A stretch of DNA of 33,537 bases from the NCBI GenBank assembly GCA_958352815.1, contig CATWQA010000023.1:1-33537 (forward strand). The letters are read 5' to 3'. Shown here piece by piece: positions 23,444 through 31,547 of this stretch. Position numbers and translations under genes: made by a program. This DNA is from an uncultured Eubacteriales bacterium (lineage in GTDB: Bacteria > Bacillota > Clostridia > Monoglobales > Monoglobaceae). Numbering within the stretch: the first letter of the stretch is position 1; the number at the start of each line of letters is the position of its first letter. The notes under the pieces are model-generated. The model saw only the letters and a list, made by a program, of their open reading frames with translations. It made no database searches and was not told where the DNA came from.

Positions 23444-24790
23444 ATGGAATATGGTTATCTGCTTGACCTGGCATTAATACTGCTCAGCACCAAGCTCCTG
23501 GGCTTGCTCACCAGACGTATTAACATGCCCCAGGTCGTGGGAGCTTTGCTTGCAGGTCTGATATTGGGACCCGCCTGCTTGGGGTGGCTTCATACCAGCG
23601 ATTTTATAACCGCCGTTTCAGAATTGGGCGTTATCGTTCTGATGTTCGGTGCAGGCCTTGAGACGGATATAAAGGAGCTGAAAAAATGCGGTCTGGCGTC
23701 CACAATAATTGCGGTGTTCGGTGTTGTATTACCTCTTTTGGGAGGCTGGGCGGTTGCGTTTTTCTTTAACAAAGGCGAAGACGCACTGCTCCAGAATATA
23801 TTTACAGGTGTTATATTGACGGCAACCTCCGTAAGCATTACCGTCGAAACTTTAAAGGAGCTGGGAAAGCTCTCAACCCACAGCGGAAACGCCATACTCG
23901 GTGCGGCTCTTATTGACGATGTTTTGGGTATTATTGCCCTGACAATAATTACAAGCTGCGCTGACCCCAATGTCAGCATTGTTGTAATCCTGCTTAAGAT
24001 ATTGCTGTTCTTTGTATTCTGCGGTGTTGTGGCATTGATTTTCTTCAAGTTTGTTCGCCCGTGGATGAATAATTACGGCAGAGACCTACATAGGTTCAGC
24101 ATCCTGTCCTTTGTGTTCTGTTTGCTCATGGCATACGTTTCGGAACACTTTTTCGGGGTTTCGGACATTACAGGCGCATTTGTTGCAGGTCTGATACTCT
24201 CGGGAACCCAAAGAACGTCATATATTATCTCAAGGTTTGACACGGTTTCATACATGCTGCTGTCACCTGTGTTTTTTGCCAGCGTGGGGCTTAAGGTTAC
24301 GGTTGACTCAATGAGTTCGACAATTTTAATCTTCACTCTCATACTTTTGGTTGTTGCGATTTTAACCAAGGTCGTGGGCTGCGGTCTGGGCGCAAAGTGC
24401 TGCGGATATACCAATTTGCAGGCGACAAAAATCGGTATAGGAATGATTTCCCGTGGTGAGGTGGCATTGATTGTCGCCAGCAAGGGAGCAGCCTTAGGGT
24501 TAATGGTGCCCGAATTTTTTGCTCCGATAGTTATTGTGGTGGTTGCAACCACTATTATAACGCCTATACTTCTCAAGCTTATATACAAGTATCAAGCCGC
24601 TCACTATGTGGAGCCCGTTATATCTACAGGTCTCCTTGAGCATGTTGAGGCAAAGAAACGTGTGGACGAGCTTTCTAAAAAGGTTGTCCATGCTCATGAG
24701 GAGTCAAAAATGGAAAGAGAAAGAATGGAACGTTTGGAGGCATACAACAAGAAGTACGGCTTAAATATTGATAAGGACAAGTTCTATTAA
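23444..24790 (+). CDS. Cation:proton antiporter (Kef/CPA2 type)
   Basis: 448 residues with about 12 membrane segments of the Na_H_Exchanger fold. Typical segments are RRINMPQVVGALLAGLILGP, LGVIVLMFGAGLETD, and the core GAALIDDVLGIIAL with the paired acidic residues (DD) involved in ion exchange, then MISRGEVALIVASKG. No TrkA-N domain follows. The C-terminus is a charged, coiled-coil-like tail (VEAKKRVDELSKKVVHAHEE onward). The exchanged cation (Na+ or K+) cannot be told from sequence. The ATG at 23444 has GGAGGGAG 8 nt upstream. It has its own promoter and shares a terminator with larC. Confidence 0.92.
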   Translation: MEYGYLLDLALILLSTKLLGLLTRRINMPQVVGALLAGLILGPACLGWLHTSDFITAVSELGVIVLMFGAGLETDIKELKKCGLASTIIAVFGVVLPLLGGWAVAFFFNKGEDALLQNIFTGVILTATSVSITVETLKELGKLSTHSGNAILGAALIDDVLGIIALTIITSCADPNVSIVVILLKILLFFVFCGVVALIFFKFVRPWMNNYGRDLHRFSILSFVFCLLMAYVSEHFFGVSDITGAFVAGLILSGTQRTSYIISRFDTVSYMLLSPVFFASVGLKVTVDSMSSTILIFTLILLVVAILTKVVGCGLGAKCCGYTNLQATKIGIGMISRGEVALIVASKGAALGLMVPEFFAPIVIVVVATTIITPILLKLIYKYQAAHYVEPVISTGLLEHVEAKKRVDELSKKVVHAHEESKMERERMERLEAYNKKYGLNIDKDKFY

Positions 24791-24800
24791 TAAAAATAAA

Positions 24801-24827
24801 TACAGCCCTGAATCGATCAGGGCTGTA
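24801..24827. terminator. Bidirectional terminator between antiporter and larC
   Basis: TACAGCCCTGA (24801-24811) pairs perfectly with TCAGGGCTGTA (24817-24827) around a 5-nt loop. It is flanked by A's on the left and T's on the right so that both strands have a T tail. The larC stop codon (24817-24819) lies in the stem. Confidence 0.92.
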
Positions 24828-26013
24828 TTTTTATTGCGGAAACAGATACGTCATTCTCTTTTGCAATTTTTGCCAAATCCTCATATTCAGCCTTTGATTT
24901 CTCCACTCCCCAACCATTAGAGATTTTTATTCTCACCTTGCCGTACGCCGTTTCACGCACTTCCTCCCTGCGGTTTAACACATATCTGTTTGAAATATGC
25001 TCTCTTACTCCCAGGGTCGAGGTATGCTTGAAAATCAATCTCAGCATTTCATCTCTGTTTTCGATTTTGCACATACAAGTCAGCAAGATACCGGGGCGGT
25101 TTTTCTTCATGCCGATAGGAGTTGTGTACACGTCAAGAGCTCCCGACCGCATAAGCAAGTCAGTCGCAAAGCCTATTTCCTCTCCTGTCATATCGTCAAT
25201 ATTACAGCACAACTCTGCCACCCTATCCGTATTTACTCCGCCAATATTTCCCAGCAGCACACGAAGGCAGTTGGCAGTCTCAAAATCCTTAGTTCCCATT
25301 CCGTACCCGATTTTTTCAACGCTAATCACGGGCATGGGAACAAATTCCGACACAAAATGCTTAAGCAGCGCCGCACCTGTAGGCGTGCAAAGTTCGCCCT
25401 TGATTTCACCGCCGTAAATCGGCACATCTCGCAATATATATGCTGTGGCGGGAGCAGGTACAGGCAAAATTCCGTGGGCGCACTTAACCGTTCCGCTGCC
25501 CACATGAACGGGTGAAGCCAATATTTTCTCGGGAGAAATCTCCTCAAACAGCATACAGACACCCACAACGTCTGCAATCGCATCCATTGTTCCGACCTCA
25601 TGAAAATGAATTTGTTCAATCGAGCAGTCGTGAGCATTACTTTCCGCCTCGGCTATAAGCCTGTACACCGCTATGGCATTTTCCTTAACCCCATCAGGCA
25701 GATCGAGAGAGGTGATAATATGCTCAATCTCGTGCATACCCGTGTGATGGTGGTGATGGTGCTCATGTTCATGTTCACGTTTATGATGACGGTGCATATC
25801 CTCACCCTCTGCCTCACCTTCAATCAGCACCTCAACATGTGTTCCCGTAATCCCCGCCTTTTTTGTTTTGGCTTTAATCAACTCTACCCCCGGTATGCCC
25901 AGATTATTGAACCTCTCCATAAATTTATCGGGATTGTCAATCAGTTCAATAAGGGCTGCCATTAACATATCTCCGGCGGCGCCCATGTTACATTCTAAAT
26001 ATAAAGTTTTCAA
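24817..26013 (-). CDS. larC: Nickel pincer cofactor biosynthesis protein LarC
   Basis: 398 residues, one continuous frame. LarC (DUF111) inserts nickel, using CTP, as the last step in making the nickel-pincer nucleotide of lactate racemase and relatives. The N-terminus MKTLYLECNMGAAGDMLMAAL is the family start. A histidine-rich stretch (~residues 74-93, including six consecutive His) likely binds Ni2+. FHEVGTMDAIADVVG, CTPTGAALLKHF and the C-terminal ferredoxin-like part follow. In Lactobacillus plantarum the protein is made by frameshifting from two frames, which is not needed here. The start is TTG with GAGGTG 6 nt upstream. It follows larE by 20 nt. larA and larB are not in the window. Confidence 0.95.
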   Translation of the reverse strand: MKTLYLECNMGAAGDMLMAALIELIDNPDKFMERFNNLGIPGVELIKAKTKKAGITGTHVEVLIEGEAEGEDMHRHHKREHEHEHHHHHHTGMHEIEHIITSLDLPDGVKENAIAVYRLIAEAESNAHDCSIEQIHFHEVGTMDAIADVVGVCMLFEEISPEKILASPVHVGSGTVKCAHGILPVPAPATAYILRDVPIYGGEIKGELCTPTGAALLKHFVSEFVPMPVISVEKIGYGMGTKDFETANCLRVLLGNIGGVNTDRVAELCCNIDDMTGEEIGFATDLLMRSGALDVYTTPIGMKKNRPGILLTCMCKIENRDEMLRLIFKHTSTLGVREHISNRYVLNRREEVRETAYGKVRIKISNGWGVEKSKAEYEDLAKIAKENDVSVSAIKIQP

Positions 26014-26033
26014 CTACAACACCTCAATATATT

Positions 26034-26777
26034 TTATCTTTCTTTTAAATCCAAAAAGACTGAGTTAAACAATTCAGAAAATTCACTGTAAATTCTATTC
26101 CTGTGAGAAATTATTTTTCCCATATCACTCTCTGTTACCTGCAGCCGTGCCGCCCCGTGACATATCCTAACCCTGAAATCGGAAAATCCCATTTTAAATA
26201 AAATGTCCTCCGCTCTTTCAATTTTGCAAAGCAGTTCCTTTGTGATTGGTTCGTTAGTAGGTATTCTTGTAGCAAGGCAAGAATAAGACGGTTTGTTCCA
26301 CGTGAAAAGTCCGGCTTCCTTTGACAGCCTGCGGACGTCAGCCTTTGTCAAACCGCATTCCCTGAGAGGCGACCTTACGGACAGTTCCTCAATCGCCTTA
26401 ATCCCCGGGCGGTCACTTATATCATCAGAAGCGTTTGTTCCGTCTATCATCAAATTATATCCGCCGTCTTCTGCTTGCTTTTTGACTGCTCCGAAAATCT
26501 GCCGCTTACAATAGTAGCACCTGCTGCAATTATTTTCAGTAATTTCATTATGAGACAGTATATCAAGCTCTATGACGGTCATGTCCGCACATATGCTATC
26601 GGCAAGCTTTTTTGCGTCATTAAATTCAAATGACGGCTGAAAGGCGGTCTTAACATAATACCCTTTAATATCGGCATTATATTTCTTCGCCGCATATAGC
26701 AAATACGATGAGTCAACACCTCCCGAAAACCCCAGAGCAATCTTGGGATTGGTTTTAAAAAATTCTTTCAGCGTCAT
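26034..26777 (-). CDS. larE: ATP-dependent sacrificial sulfur transferase LarE
   Basis: 247 residues. The PP-loop SGGVDSS (18-24) activates the nicotinic-acid-derived substrate, and LarE then donates sulfur for the nickel-pincer nucleotide. A cysteine lies in PSYSCLATRIP (Cys167), where the L. plantarum enzyme has its sacrificial cysteine. A separate CSRCYYC cluster (Cys84, 87, 90) also occurs. Some LarE proteins use an iron-sulfur cluster instead of sacrificing a cysteine, and which mode applies here is unclear. ATG 26777 has GGAGG 5 nt upstream, so the longer N-terminus is discounted. It is transcribed with larC. Confidence 0.93.
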   Translation of the reverse strand: MTLKEFFKTNPKIALGFSGGVDSSYLLYAAKKYNADIKGYYVKTAFQPSFEFNDAKKLADSICADMTVIELDILSHNEITENNCSRCYYCKRQIFGAVKKQAEDGGYNLMIDGTNASDDISDRPGIKAIEELSVRSPLRECGLTKADVRRLSKEAGLFTWNKPSYSCLATRIPTNEPITKELLCKIERAEDILFKMGFSDFRVRICHGAARLQVTESDMGKIISHRNRIYSEFSELFNSVFLDLKER

Positions 26778-26802
26778 AATTCCTCCGCTCATATAAACCA
26801 AA

Positions 26803-26821
26803 AGGGAGCGCTTTGCTCCCT
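26803..26821 (-). terminator. Terminator after rubrerythrin
   Basis: AGGGAGC (26803-26809) pairs with GCTCCCT (26815-26821) around a 5-nt loop, and on the minus strand a TTTT tail follows. It separates rubrerythrin from larE. The stem is short, so some read-through is possible. Confidence 0.7.
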
Positions 26822-26847
26822 CCTGTTTTCTTTTGATAATCTATGGT

Positions 26848-27390
26848 TTAGTAGTTTTCCTTCTTGATTTCAAAGAAGCTCTGAGGATGCTTGCACACGG
26901 GGCATATCTCAGGTGCGGCTGTGCCCATAACAATATGACCGCAGTTTCTGCACTCCCAAACCTGAACACCGCTCTTTTCAAACACCTGCTTTGCTTCAAC
27001 GTTGTTCAGCAGCTTGCGATATCTCTCCTCATGAGCCTTTTCAATTGCTGCAACGCCTCTGAACTGCTCGGCAAGCTCTGTGAAGCCCTCTTCCTCAGCC
27101 TCTTTTGCCATACGGTCATACATATCAGTCCACTCGTAGTTCTCACCCTCTGCGGCATGGACAAGATTTTCCGCCGTGTCGCCCAGCTCTCCGAGAGCCT
27201 TAAACCACAGCTTTGCGTGCTCTTTCTCGTTTTCTGCGGTTTTCAGGAAAAGCTCTGCTATCTGCTCATAGCCTGCCTTTTTCGCAACAGACGCAAAATA
27301 TGTATATTTATTCCTCGCCTGAGACTCTCCCGCAAATGCCTCCCATAAATTTTTTTCGGTTTTTGTTCCTGCATATGGATTTTTTGCCAT
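26848..27390 (-). CDS. rbr: Rubrerythrin
   Basis: 180 residues. An N-terminal four-helix ferritin-like diiron domain carries the iron ligands in AGESQARNKYTYFA, ENEKEHAKLWFKAL and EKAHEERYRKLL. A C-terminal rubredoxin domain has CRNCGHI and CPVCKHPQSFFE. Rubrerythrin reduces hydrogen peroxide in anaerobes. AGGAGG precedes the ATG. It lies 44 nt after the DUF2156 gene on the same strand and is followed by a terminator, so it may be the end of the long transcript that includes rnf, or have its own start in the AT-rich gap. Confidence 0.97.
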   Translation of the reverse strand: MAKNPYAGTKTEKNLWEAFAGESQARNKYTYFASVAKKAGYEQIAELFLKTAENEKEHAKLWFKALGELGDTAENLVHAAEGENYEWTDMYDRMAKEAEEEGFTELAEQFRGVAAIEKAHEERYRKLLNNVEAKQVFEKSGVQVWECRNCGHIVMGTAAPEICPVCKHPQSFFEIKKENY

Positions 27391-27434
27391 AGTAATTACC
27401 TCCTATTTTTCCTTTTTCTCCTTTATATTTATTT

Positions 27435-28358
27435 TTATTCAAATTCTACAGTATACTTTTTGAGCATATAATCAGGCTTATATCTCTCCTTGGAACGGCG
27501 CAGACCGACCAGCCCGATGTCCTCCTCCATGTTAGTGAGCTCGGCTCGCTCATAAAAGGTCTTAACATGCTCCTGAAGCACTACCTTATATATCTGCTGA
27601 TACTCAACATCACCCTTTTGAGCAATAATATCAAAGGCTCCTCCCGGCAAAATCGTACCGTAAGCATAGCCGCGGACAGACTTGCCCACAGAGACTATAA
27701 TTCCCTCCAGGTTCAGGCTCCAAAAATTATCAAGACCGTTTAAAATCGACTCGTTTTCGGAGATAAGGGAGTCCCGATCCATGTTCCTGTCTAAATTGTT
27801 TGCCAGCCAGTCGCTCTGATATTTTATAACCTTTTGTATGTTAGACGGTGAAATCCTCTCAACGGCGGCCTCGGCTCCGTATAAATTCCAAAACCTGTTT
27901 ACCGCCCTCCTCTGCTTTGAAAGCTCAGAAGAGGCAAAGTCAACAAACTTCTCGCTCCTATAGAGGTATTCAAACCAGTCCCGCTGCTCGGTTATTTTGA
28001 AGCTGTTCTTTATGCTTTGCTCAAACAGGGATAGATTATCCTCCGTTACTCCAAAGAAGTATGGCTTTATACGTTCCTTTCTTGATGCTTCAAGTATCAT
28101 GTCAACTGCATCGGTAAAGTCCTCAGGAGCCGTGCACTCGGGAATTATAGGCGCAAAATAAGCCGTCTGCCCATTATAAATTCTGTTCTTTTGGCGAATA
28201 TACAAAACTCCGCCGTCTATACAAATTTCAGTGCCGTACTTTTTCCTAAGGCAAAACAAATTTGCAAAGGTCATCTGGCACGAATTGGATTTTGTTCCGC
28301 TTAGATATTCCGAAACGGTTTTCAGGTCCGATAACTCAATTGCTCTGAATTTTAAAAT
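27435..28358 (-). CDS. DUF2156 / phosphatidylglycerol lysyltransferase C-domain-like protein, unusual start
   Basis: About 307 residues if translation starts at 28358. The GNAT-like DUF2156 fold is supported by TFANLFCLRKKYG near the N-terminus and the ending NMEEDIGLVGLRRSKERYKP. The first ATG (28274) lies in the middle of the conserved TFxNLF region. Upstream, the same frame reads LKFRAIELSD then about 20 further residues, the expected family N-terminus. No ATG, GTG or TTG precedes that in frame. The codon at the expected position is ATT (28356-28358), 12 nt after AAGGA. A TTG at better spacing exists one frame off, so one extra base in the T-run would also explain it. The family acts on tRNA-linked amino acids or similar acyl groups, but the substrate is unknown. 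Confidence 0.75.
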   Translation of the reverse strand: MLKFRAIELSDLKTVSEYLSGTKSNSCQMTFANLFCLRKKYGTEICIDGGVLYIRQKNRIYNGQTAYFAPIIPECTAPEDFTDAVDMILEASRKERIKPYFFGVTEDNLSLFEQSIKNSFKITEQRDWFEYLYRSEKFVDFASSELSKQRRAVNRFWNLYGAEAAVERISPSNIQKVIKYQSDWLANNLDRNMDRDSLISENESILNGLDNFWSLNLEGIIVSVGKSVRGYAYGTILPGGAFDIIAQKGDVEYQQIYKVVLQEHVKTFYERAELTNMEEDIGLVGLRRSKERYKPDYMLKKYTVEFE

Positions 28359-28379
28359 ACAAAAACACCATCCTTTAGG

Positions 28380-28877
28380 TTAATCTGAAAAAGACATTAA
28401 TTCCGGAAAATTCTCTCTGTATTCCTTGATTATCCACGGCATTTTTTCAGCCTCACCCTTTATAAACTCGCCAAGCCCGCTTCTAACCAAATCCCGCACC
28501 GTCTCAAGGGGCAGCTTATTTATTTCCTTGCAGGTTGGTGTTAGGGCGATAATCGTCTTGTTGTCCTTTTTCATTATTCTCAAAGGCCAGATTTTGCAGT
28601 CGAGAGGCTTTTCCTCATCCCTCAGCATACACCCTGAATTTTCGTCCAGAAAAAAGCAGGGAGCTTCCTCGTCCTCGGATTTTGTTTTATACTCATCATC
28701 TAAGTTGACGGTATACATATCGCCGACTTTCTTGAACTTGGCATTTTTATATTTCTCGGATAGGGAGTTTTTAACCTCCTCGGTAAACAGCGGAGTCTCC
28801 CATCTGCTTGCCCTCTTAAAGACACAGCAAAAACCGCACTCGGCGCACTGGCTCTTTGAAAGTATTTTTGAAAGCAT
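28380..28877 (-). CDS. YkgJ-type cysteine-cluster protein
   Basis: 165 residues. The N-terminus has the cluster motif CAECGFCC (C-x2-C-x2-CC), followed by APCFFLDENSGCMLRDEEKP and DCKIWPLRI, the hallmark cysteines of the YkgJ / CxxCxxCC family thought to bind zinc or iron. No reaction is known. AGGAGA precedes the ATG. It lies in the run rnfB, HIT, this gene, DUF2156, with small gaps, so it is probably part of the same transcript. Confidence 0.9.
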   Translation of the reverse strand: MLSKILSKSQCAECGFCCVFKRASRWETPLFTEEVKNSLSEKYKNAKFKKVGDMYTVNLDDEYKTKSEDEEAPCFFLDENSGCMLRDEEKPLDCKIWPLRIMKKDNKTIIALTPTCKEINKLPLETVRDLVRSGLGEFIKGEAEKMPWIIKEYRENFPELMSFSD

Positions 28878-28902
28878 ATAAATCTCCTGTTATGGTATGC
28901 CG

Positions 28903-29328
28903 TTACGCCTCTAAAGCGTTCTTTATCATATCAACAAGCTCAACATACTCGGCGTCATCCAAATAAAGCCTGTCAGGGTTCATTTGGAATGTTCCGCCCC
29001 ACTCAAACTCATCTGCGTACTTGGGAACAAGATGAAAATGCAGATGATGACCCGTGTCGCCGTATGCACCGTAGTTTATCTTTTGGGGCTTGAATATGCT
29101 TTGAAGGGCTCTTGAAATTTTGGCGATATCCTCAAAATACAAGCTTCTCTCCTCGGCAGTCAGCTCGGTCATATCCCCCACGTGCTTTTTATGGGCGGCA
29201 ATAACTCTGCCTCTGTGGCTTTGCTCCTTAAAGAGATAAACCTTGCAGGTGTCAAGCTCACAAATCTTTATGCCGAACTTTGCGACCAAGTCGCCCTCAA
29301 CACAATATGCACAATTATTATCTATCAT
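28903..29328 (-). CDS. HIT-family nucleotide hydrolase
   Basis: 141 residues. The histidine triad is GHHLHFHLVPKY, preceded by the ferredoxin-like core (KVYLFKEQSHRGRVIAAHKKH). HIT proteins hydrolyse or transfer nucleotidyl groups from dinucleotides or nucleoside phosphoramidates. The N-terminal Cys-x2-Cys (NNCAYC) resembles the zinc-binding variant of Hint-like proteins. GGAGG precedes the ATG. It starts 18 nt after the rnfB stop. Confidence 0.92.
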   Translation of the reverse strand: MIDNNCAYCVEGDLVAKFGIKICELDTCKVYLFKEQSHRGRVIAAHKKHVGDMTELTAEERSLYFEDIAKISRALQSIFKPQKINYGAYGDTGHHLHFHLVPKYADEFEWGGTFQMNPDRLYLDDAEYVELVDMIKNALEA

Positions 29329-29346
29329 ACGATTACCTCCGTAAAA

Positions 29347-30303
29347 CTATTCGCTAATCTTAATTTCTTGCGTATCACCGATATTGTCCTTTTTAACAGC
29401 CTCGGCCTTTGCCTTTTTCTCCGCCGCCTTTTTTGCCTTGAGCGCCTCGATTTGCTCGGGCGTCAGCTTAGGCTTTGCAGGCTTGGGCTCGGGGCGAACA
29501 AGACCGCTCGGCGTTACCATGTTAATTGCTTTCTGCGGACACTTCTGAGCGCACAGACCGCAGTTTACACACTTTGCAGGGTCGATTACAGCCAAATTGT
29601 CCGTAACCGTAATCGCTCCCTTAGGACAAGTTTTTGCACAAATTCCGCATCCTATACAGCCAACCTGACAGTCGTGCCTTGTAACCTTACCCTTTTCAAC
29701 ACTCTTACAGGTGATTGTGTACTTGCTCTTAAGAGGCAGAATTTTGATAATCTTCTTGGGACATTCCTCCGCGCAGGCTCCGCAGGCAACGCACTTGTCA
29801 ATATCAACGTACGCAACGCCGTCTCTTATACTCATTGCTCCAAACTTACAGACCTTAACGCAGGAACCGAAGCCGAGACAGCCGTAGGCGCACATCTTTT
29901 CGCCGCCGCCCAAACGGGACGCACTGTAACAGTCCTTAGGACCGTCAAACTCATATTTTTGAAGAGCTCTCTGCGGGCTGCCGTTACACAAAACACGGGC
30001 AACCATTTTCTCTTTAACCTCATTTTCAACGCCCATAATGTCGGCAATCTTAGCCGCAACCGCCTCACCGCCGACAGGACACATGTTGGTCTTAACGCCG
30101 CCCTCACAAAGAGCCGTCGCATAGGCAGAACAGCCTGCAAAGCCGCAGCCGCCGCAGTTTGCGCCGGGTAGGACTTCCATAATCTGAGGAATACGCTCGT
30201 CTTCCTTAACGGCAAAGACCTTAGAGGCAACCCCCAGCAGCACTCCGAAAATTAATCCCATTCCGCCGACAACAAGGACGGGAATTAAAATACTTGAAAC
30301 CAT
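29347..30303 (-). CDS. rnfB: Rnf electron transport complex subunit B
   Basis: 318 residues. An N-terminal membrane helix (~4-25) is followed by the [4Fe-4S]-binding domain with NCGGCGFAGCSAYA. Ferredoxin-like motifs then follow: CLGFGSCVKVCKFGAM, CVACGACAEECPKK, CIGCGICAKTCPKGAI and CVNCGLCAQKCPQKAI. RnfB takes electrons from reduced ferredoxin. The C-terminal ~45 residues form a lysine/alanine/proline-rich tail (KPAKPKLTPEQ and similar). Its ribosome binding site is AAAGGAGGGG. It is the last rnf gene, next to rnfA. Confidence 0.97.
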   Translation of the reverse strand: MVSSILIPVLVVGGMGLIFGVLLGVASKVFAVKEDERIPQIMEVLPGANCGGCGFAGCSAYATALCEGGVKTNMCPVGGEAVAAKIADIMGVENEVKEKMVARVLCNGSPQRALQKYEFDGPKDCYSASRLGGGEKMCAYGCLGFGSCVKVCKFGAMSIRDGVAYVDIDKCVACGACAEECPKKIIKILPLKSKYTITCKSVEKGKVTRHDCQVGCIGCGICAKTCPKGAITVTDNLAVIDPAKCVNCGLCAQKCPQKAINMVTPSGLVRPEPKPAKPKLTPEQIEALKAKKAAEKKAKAEAVKKDNIGDTQEIKISE

Positions 30304-30317
30304 AATCTACCCCTCCT

Positions 30318-30911
30318 TTAAAAGCTGAGACCCGAAAATCCCAGGAATGCTATTGACAGCAATGCCGCAGTAACAAGCGTTATGGGCATACCCTTGAGAA
30401 AATTAGGCACATTTGAACTTTCCAATCTCTCTCTTACGCCGGCAAACAACACGATGGCAATTGTGAAACCAATTCCGGCTGAAACCGCATACACAACCGA
30501 TTTCAAAAAGCTCATGTCTGTTCCGCCGAACTTTGTTATGTTCTGGATTGCAACACCTAGAACCGCACAGTTCGTAGTAATAAGAGGCAGATACACGCCA
30601 AGGGAACTGTACAGAGACGGGATGGACTTCTTTAGGAACATCTCAACAAACTGTACCAGAACCGCAATAACCAGAATAAACGCAATCGTCTGCAAATACT
30701 CAAGATTAAAGGGAACCAGCAGATAATACTGAACGCACCAGGTGATTATTGCCGCACACGCCATAACGAAAATCACGGCAAAGCCCATACCAACCGATGT
30801 ATCAACCTTTTTGGATACGCCCAAAAACGGGCATATACCCAGGAATTGAACCAAAACAAAGTTATTAATCAGCATTGCGCCGATACTTATAACAAGCAAA
30901 TCCGCAACCAT
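30318..30911 (-). CDS. rnfA: Rnf electron transport complex subunit A
   Basis: 197 residues with six membrane helices. The conserved N-terminal segment NNFVLVQFLGICPFLGVSKK, with its membrane-embedded cysteine, and the later TNCAVLGV region are shared with NqrE. RnfA and RnfE hold a shared [2Fe-2S] centre in the membrane. It starts immediately after the rnfE stop (TAA then ATG), with AGGAGGG within rnfE. Confidence 0.97.
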   Translation of the reverse strand: MVADLLVISIGAMLINNFVLVQFLGICPFLGVSKKVDTSVGMGFAVIFVMACAAIITWCVQYYLLVPFNLEYLQTIAFILVIAVLVQFVEMFLKKSIPSLYSSLGVYLPLITTNCAVLGVAIQNITKFGGTDMSFLKSVVYAVSAGIGFTIAIVLFAGVRERLESSNVPNFLKGMPITLVTAALLSIAFLGFSGLSF

Positions 30912-31547
30912 TTATATGCCCTCCTTTTCACTGTCTTCGTTCTTCTTTTTTCTCTTTGCTGTAATAATATTAATAATCGCAAGCAAGCAGCCTAATGTTA
31001 AGAACGCGCCCGGAGGCAAAATCATAATTGAAACGGGCTGGAAGCTGCTTCCAAACAAGGATATTCCGGCAAAGGTTCCCGCACCGAGAATTTCTCTCAC
31101 TGCGGCAATAAGGATTAATGCGCATGTAAAGCCAAGACCCATACCCAATCCGTCAACCGCCGAACGTCCTACAGAGTTCTTGCTGGCAAAGGCTTCGGCC
31201 CTGCCGAGGATTATACAGTTTACCACTATCAGAGGAATATAAATTCCCAAGCTGCTGGAAAGGGCGGGCACATATGCATTCATAAGCATCTGCACAACCG
31301 TAACAAATCCAGCTATTATAACAATGTATGCGGCAATTCTGATTTTGTCAGGTATAAACTTTCTGAGCAGTGAAATAACGATGTTTGAACAGATAAGCAC
31401 AGCCGTTGTTGACAGCCCCATACCTATACCGTTAACCACGCCGGTAGTAACCGCCAGCGTCGGGCACATGCCCAGGAACAAAACAAAGGACGGGTTTTCG
31501 TGCAAAAGGCCGTTGAGAAAGGTTTTCATATAGCTATTCTGTTTCAT
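30912..31547 (-). CDS. rnfE: Rnf electron transport complex subunit E
   Basis: 211 residues with six membrane helices. ENPSFVLFLGMCPTLAVTTG and VNCIILGRAEAFASKN are the paired cysteine-containing motifs related to those of RnfA. The C-terminus is basic (AKRKKKNEDSEKEGI). It overlaps the rnfG stop by one base (TAATG), implying coupled translation, and has AAGGAGGTG inside rnfG. Confidence 0.97.
   Translation of the reverse strand: MKQNSYMKTFLNGLLHENPSFVLFLGMCPTLAVTTGVVNGIGMGLSTTAVLICSNIVISLLRKFIPDKIRIAAYIVIIAGFVTVVQMLMNAYVPALSSSLGIYIPLIVVNCIILGRAEAFASKNSVGRSAVDGLGMGLGFTCALILIAAVREILGAGTFAGISLFGSSFQPVSIMILPPGAFLTLGCLLAIINIITAKRKKKNEDSEKEGI

Noticed and set aside
29182..30171. A 329-codon plus-strand open frame
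   Set aside because: It is antisense to rnfB and the HIT gene, both of which are clear from their motifs. It has no recognisable domain of its own.
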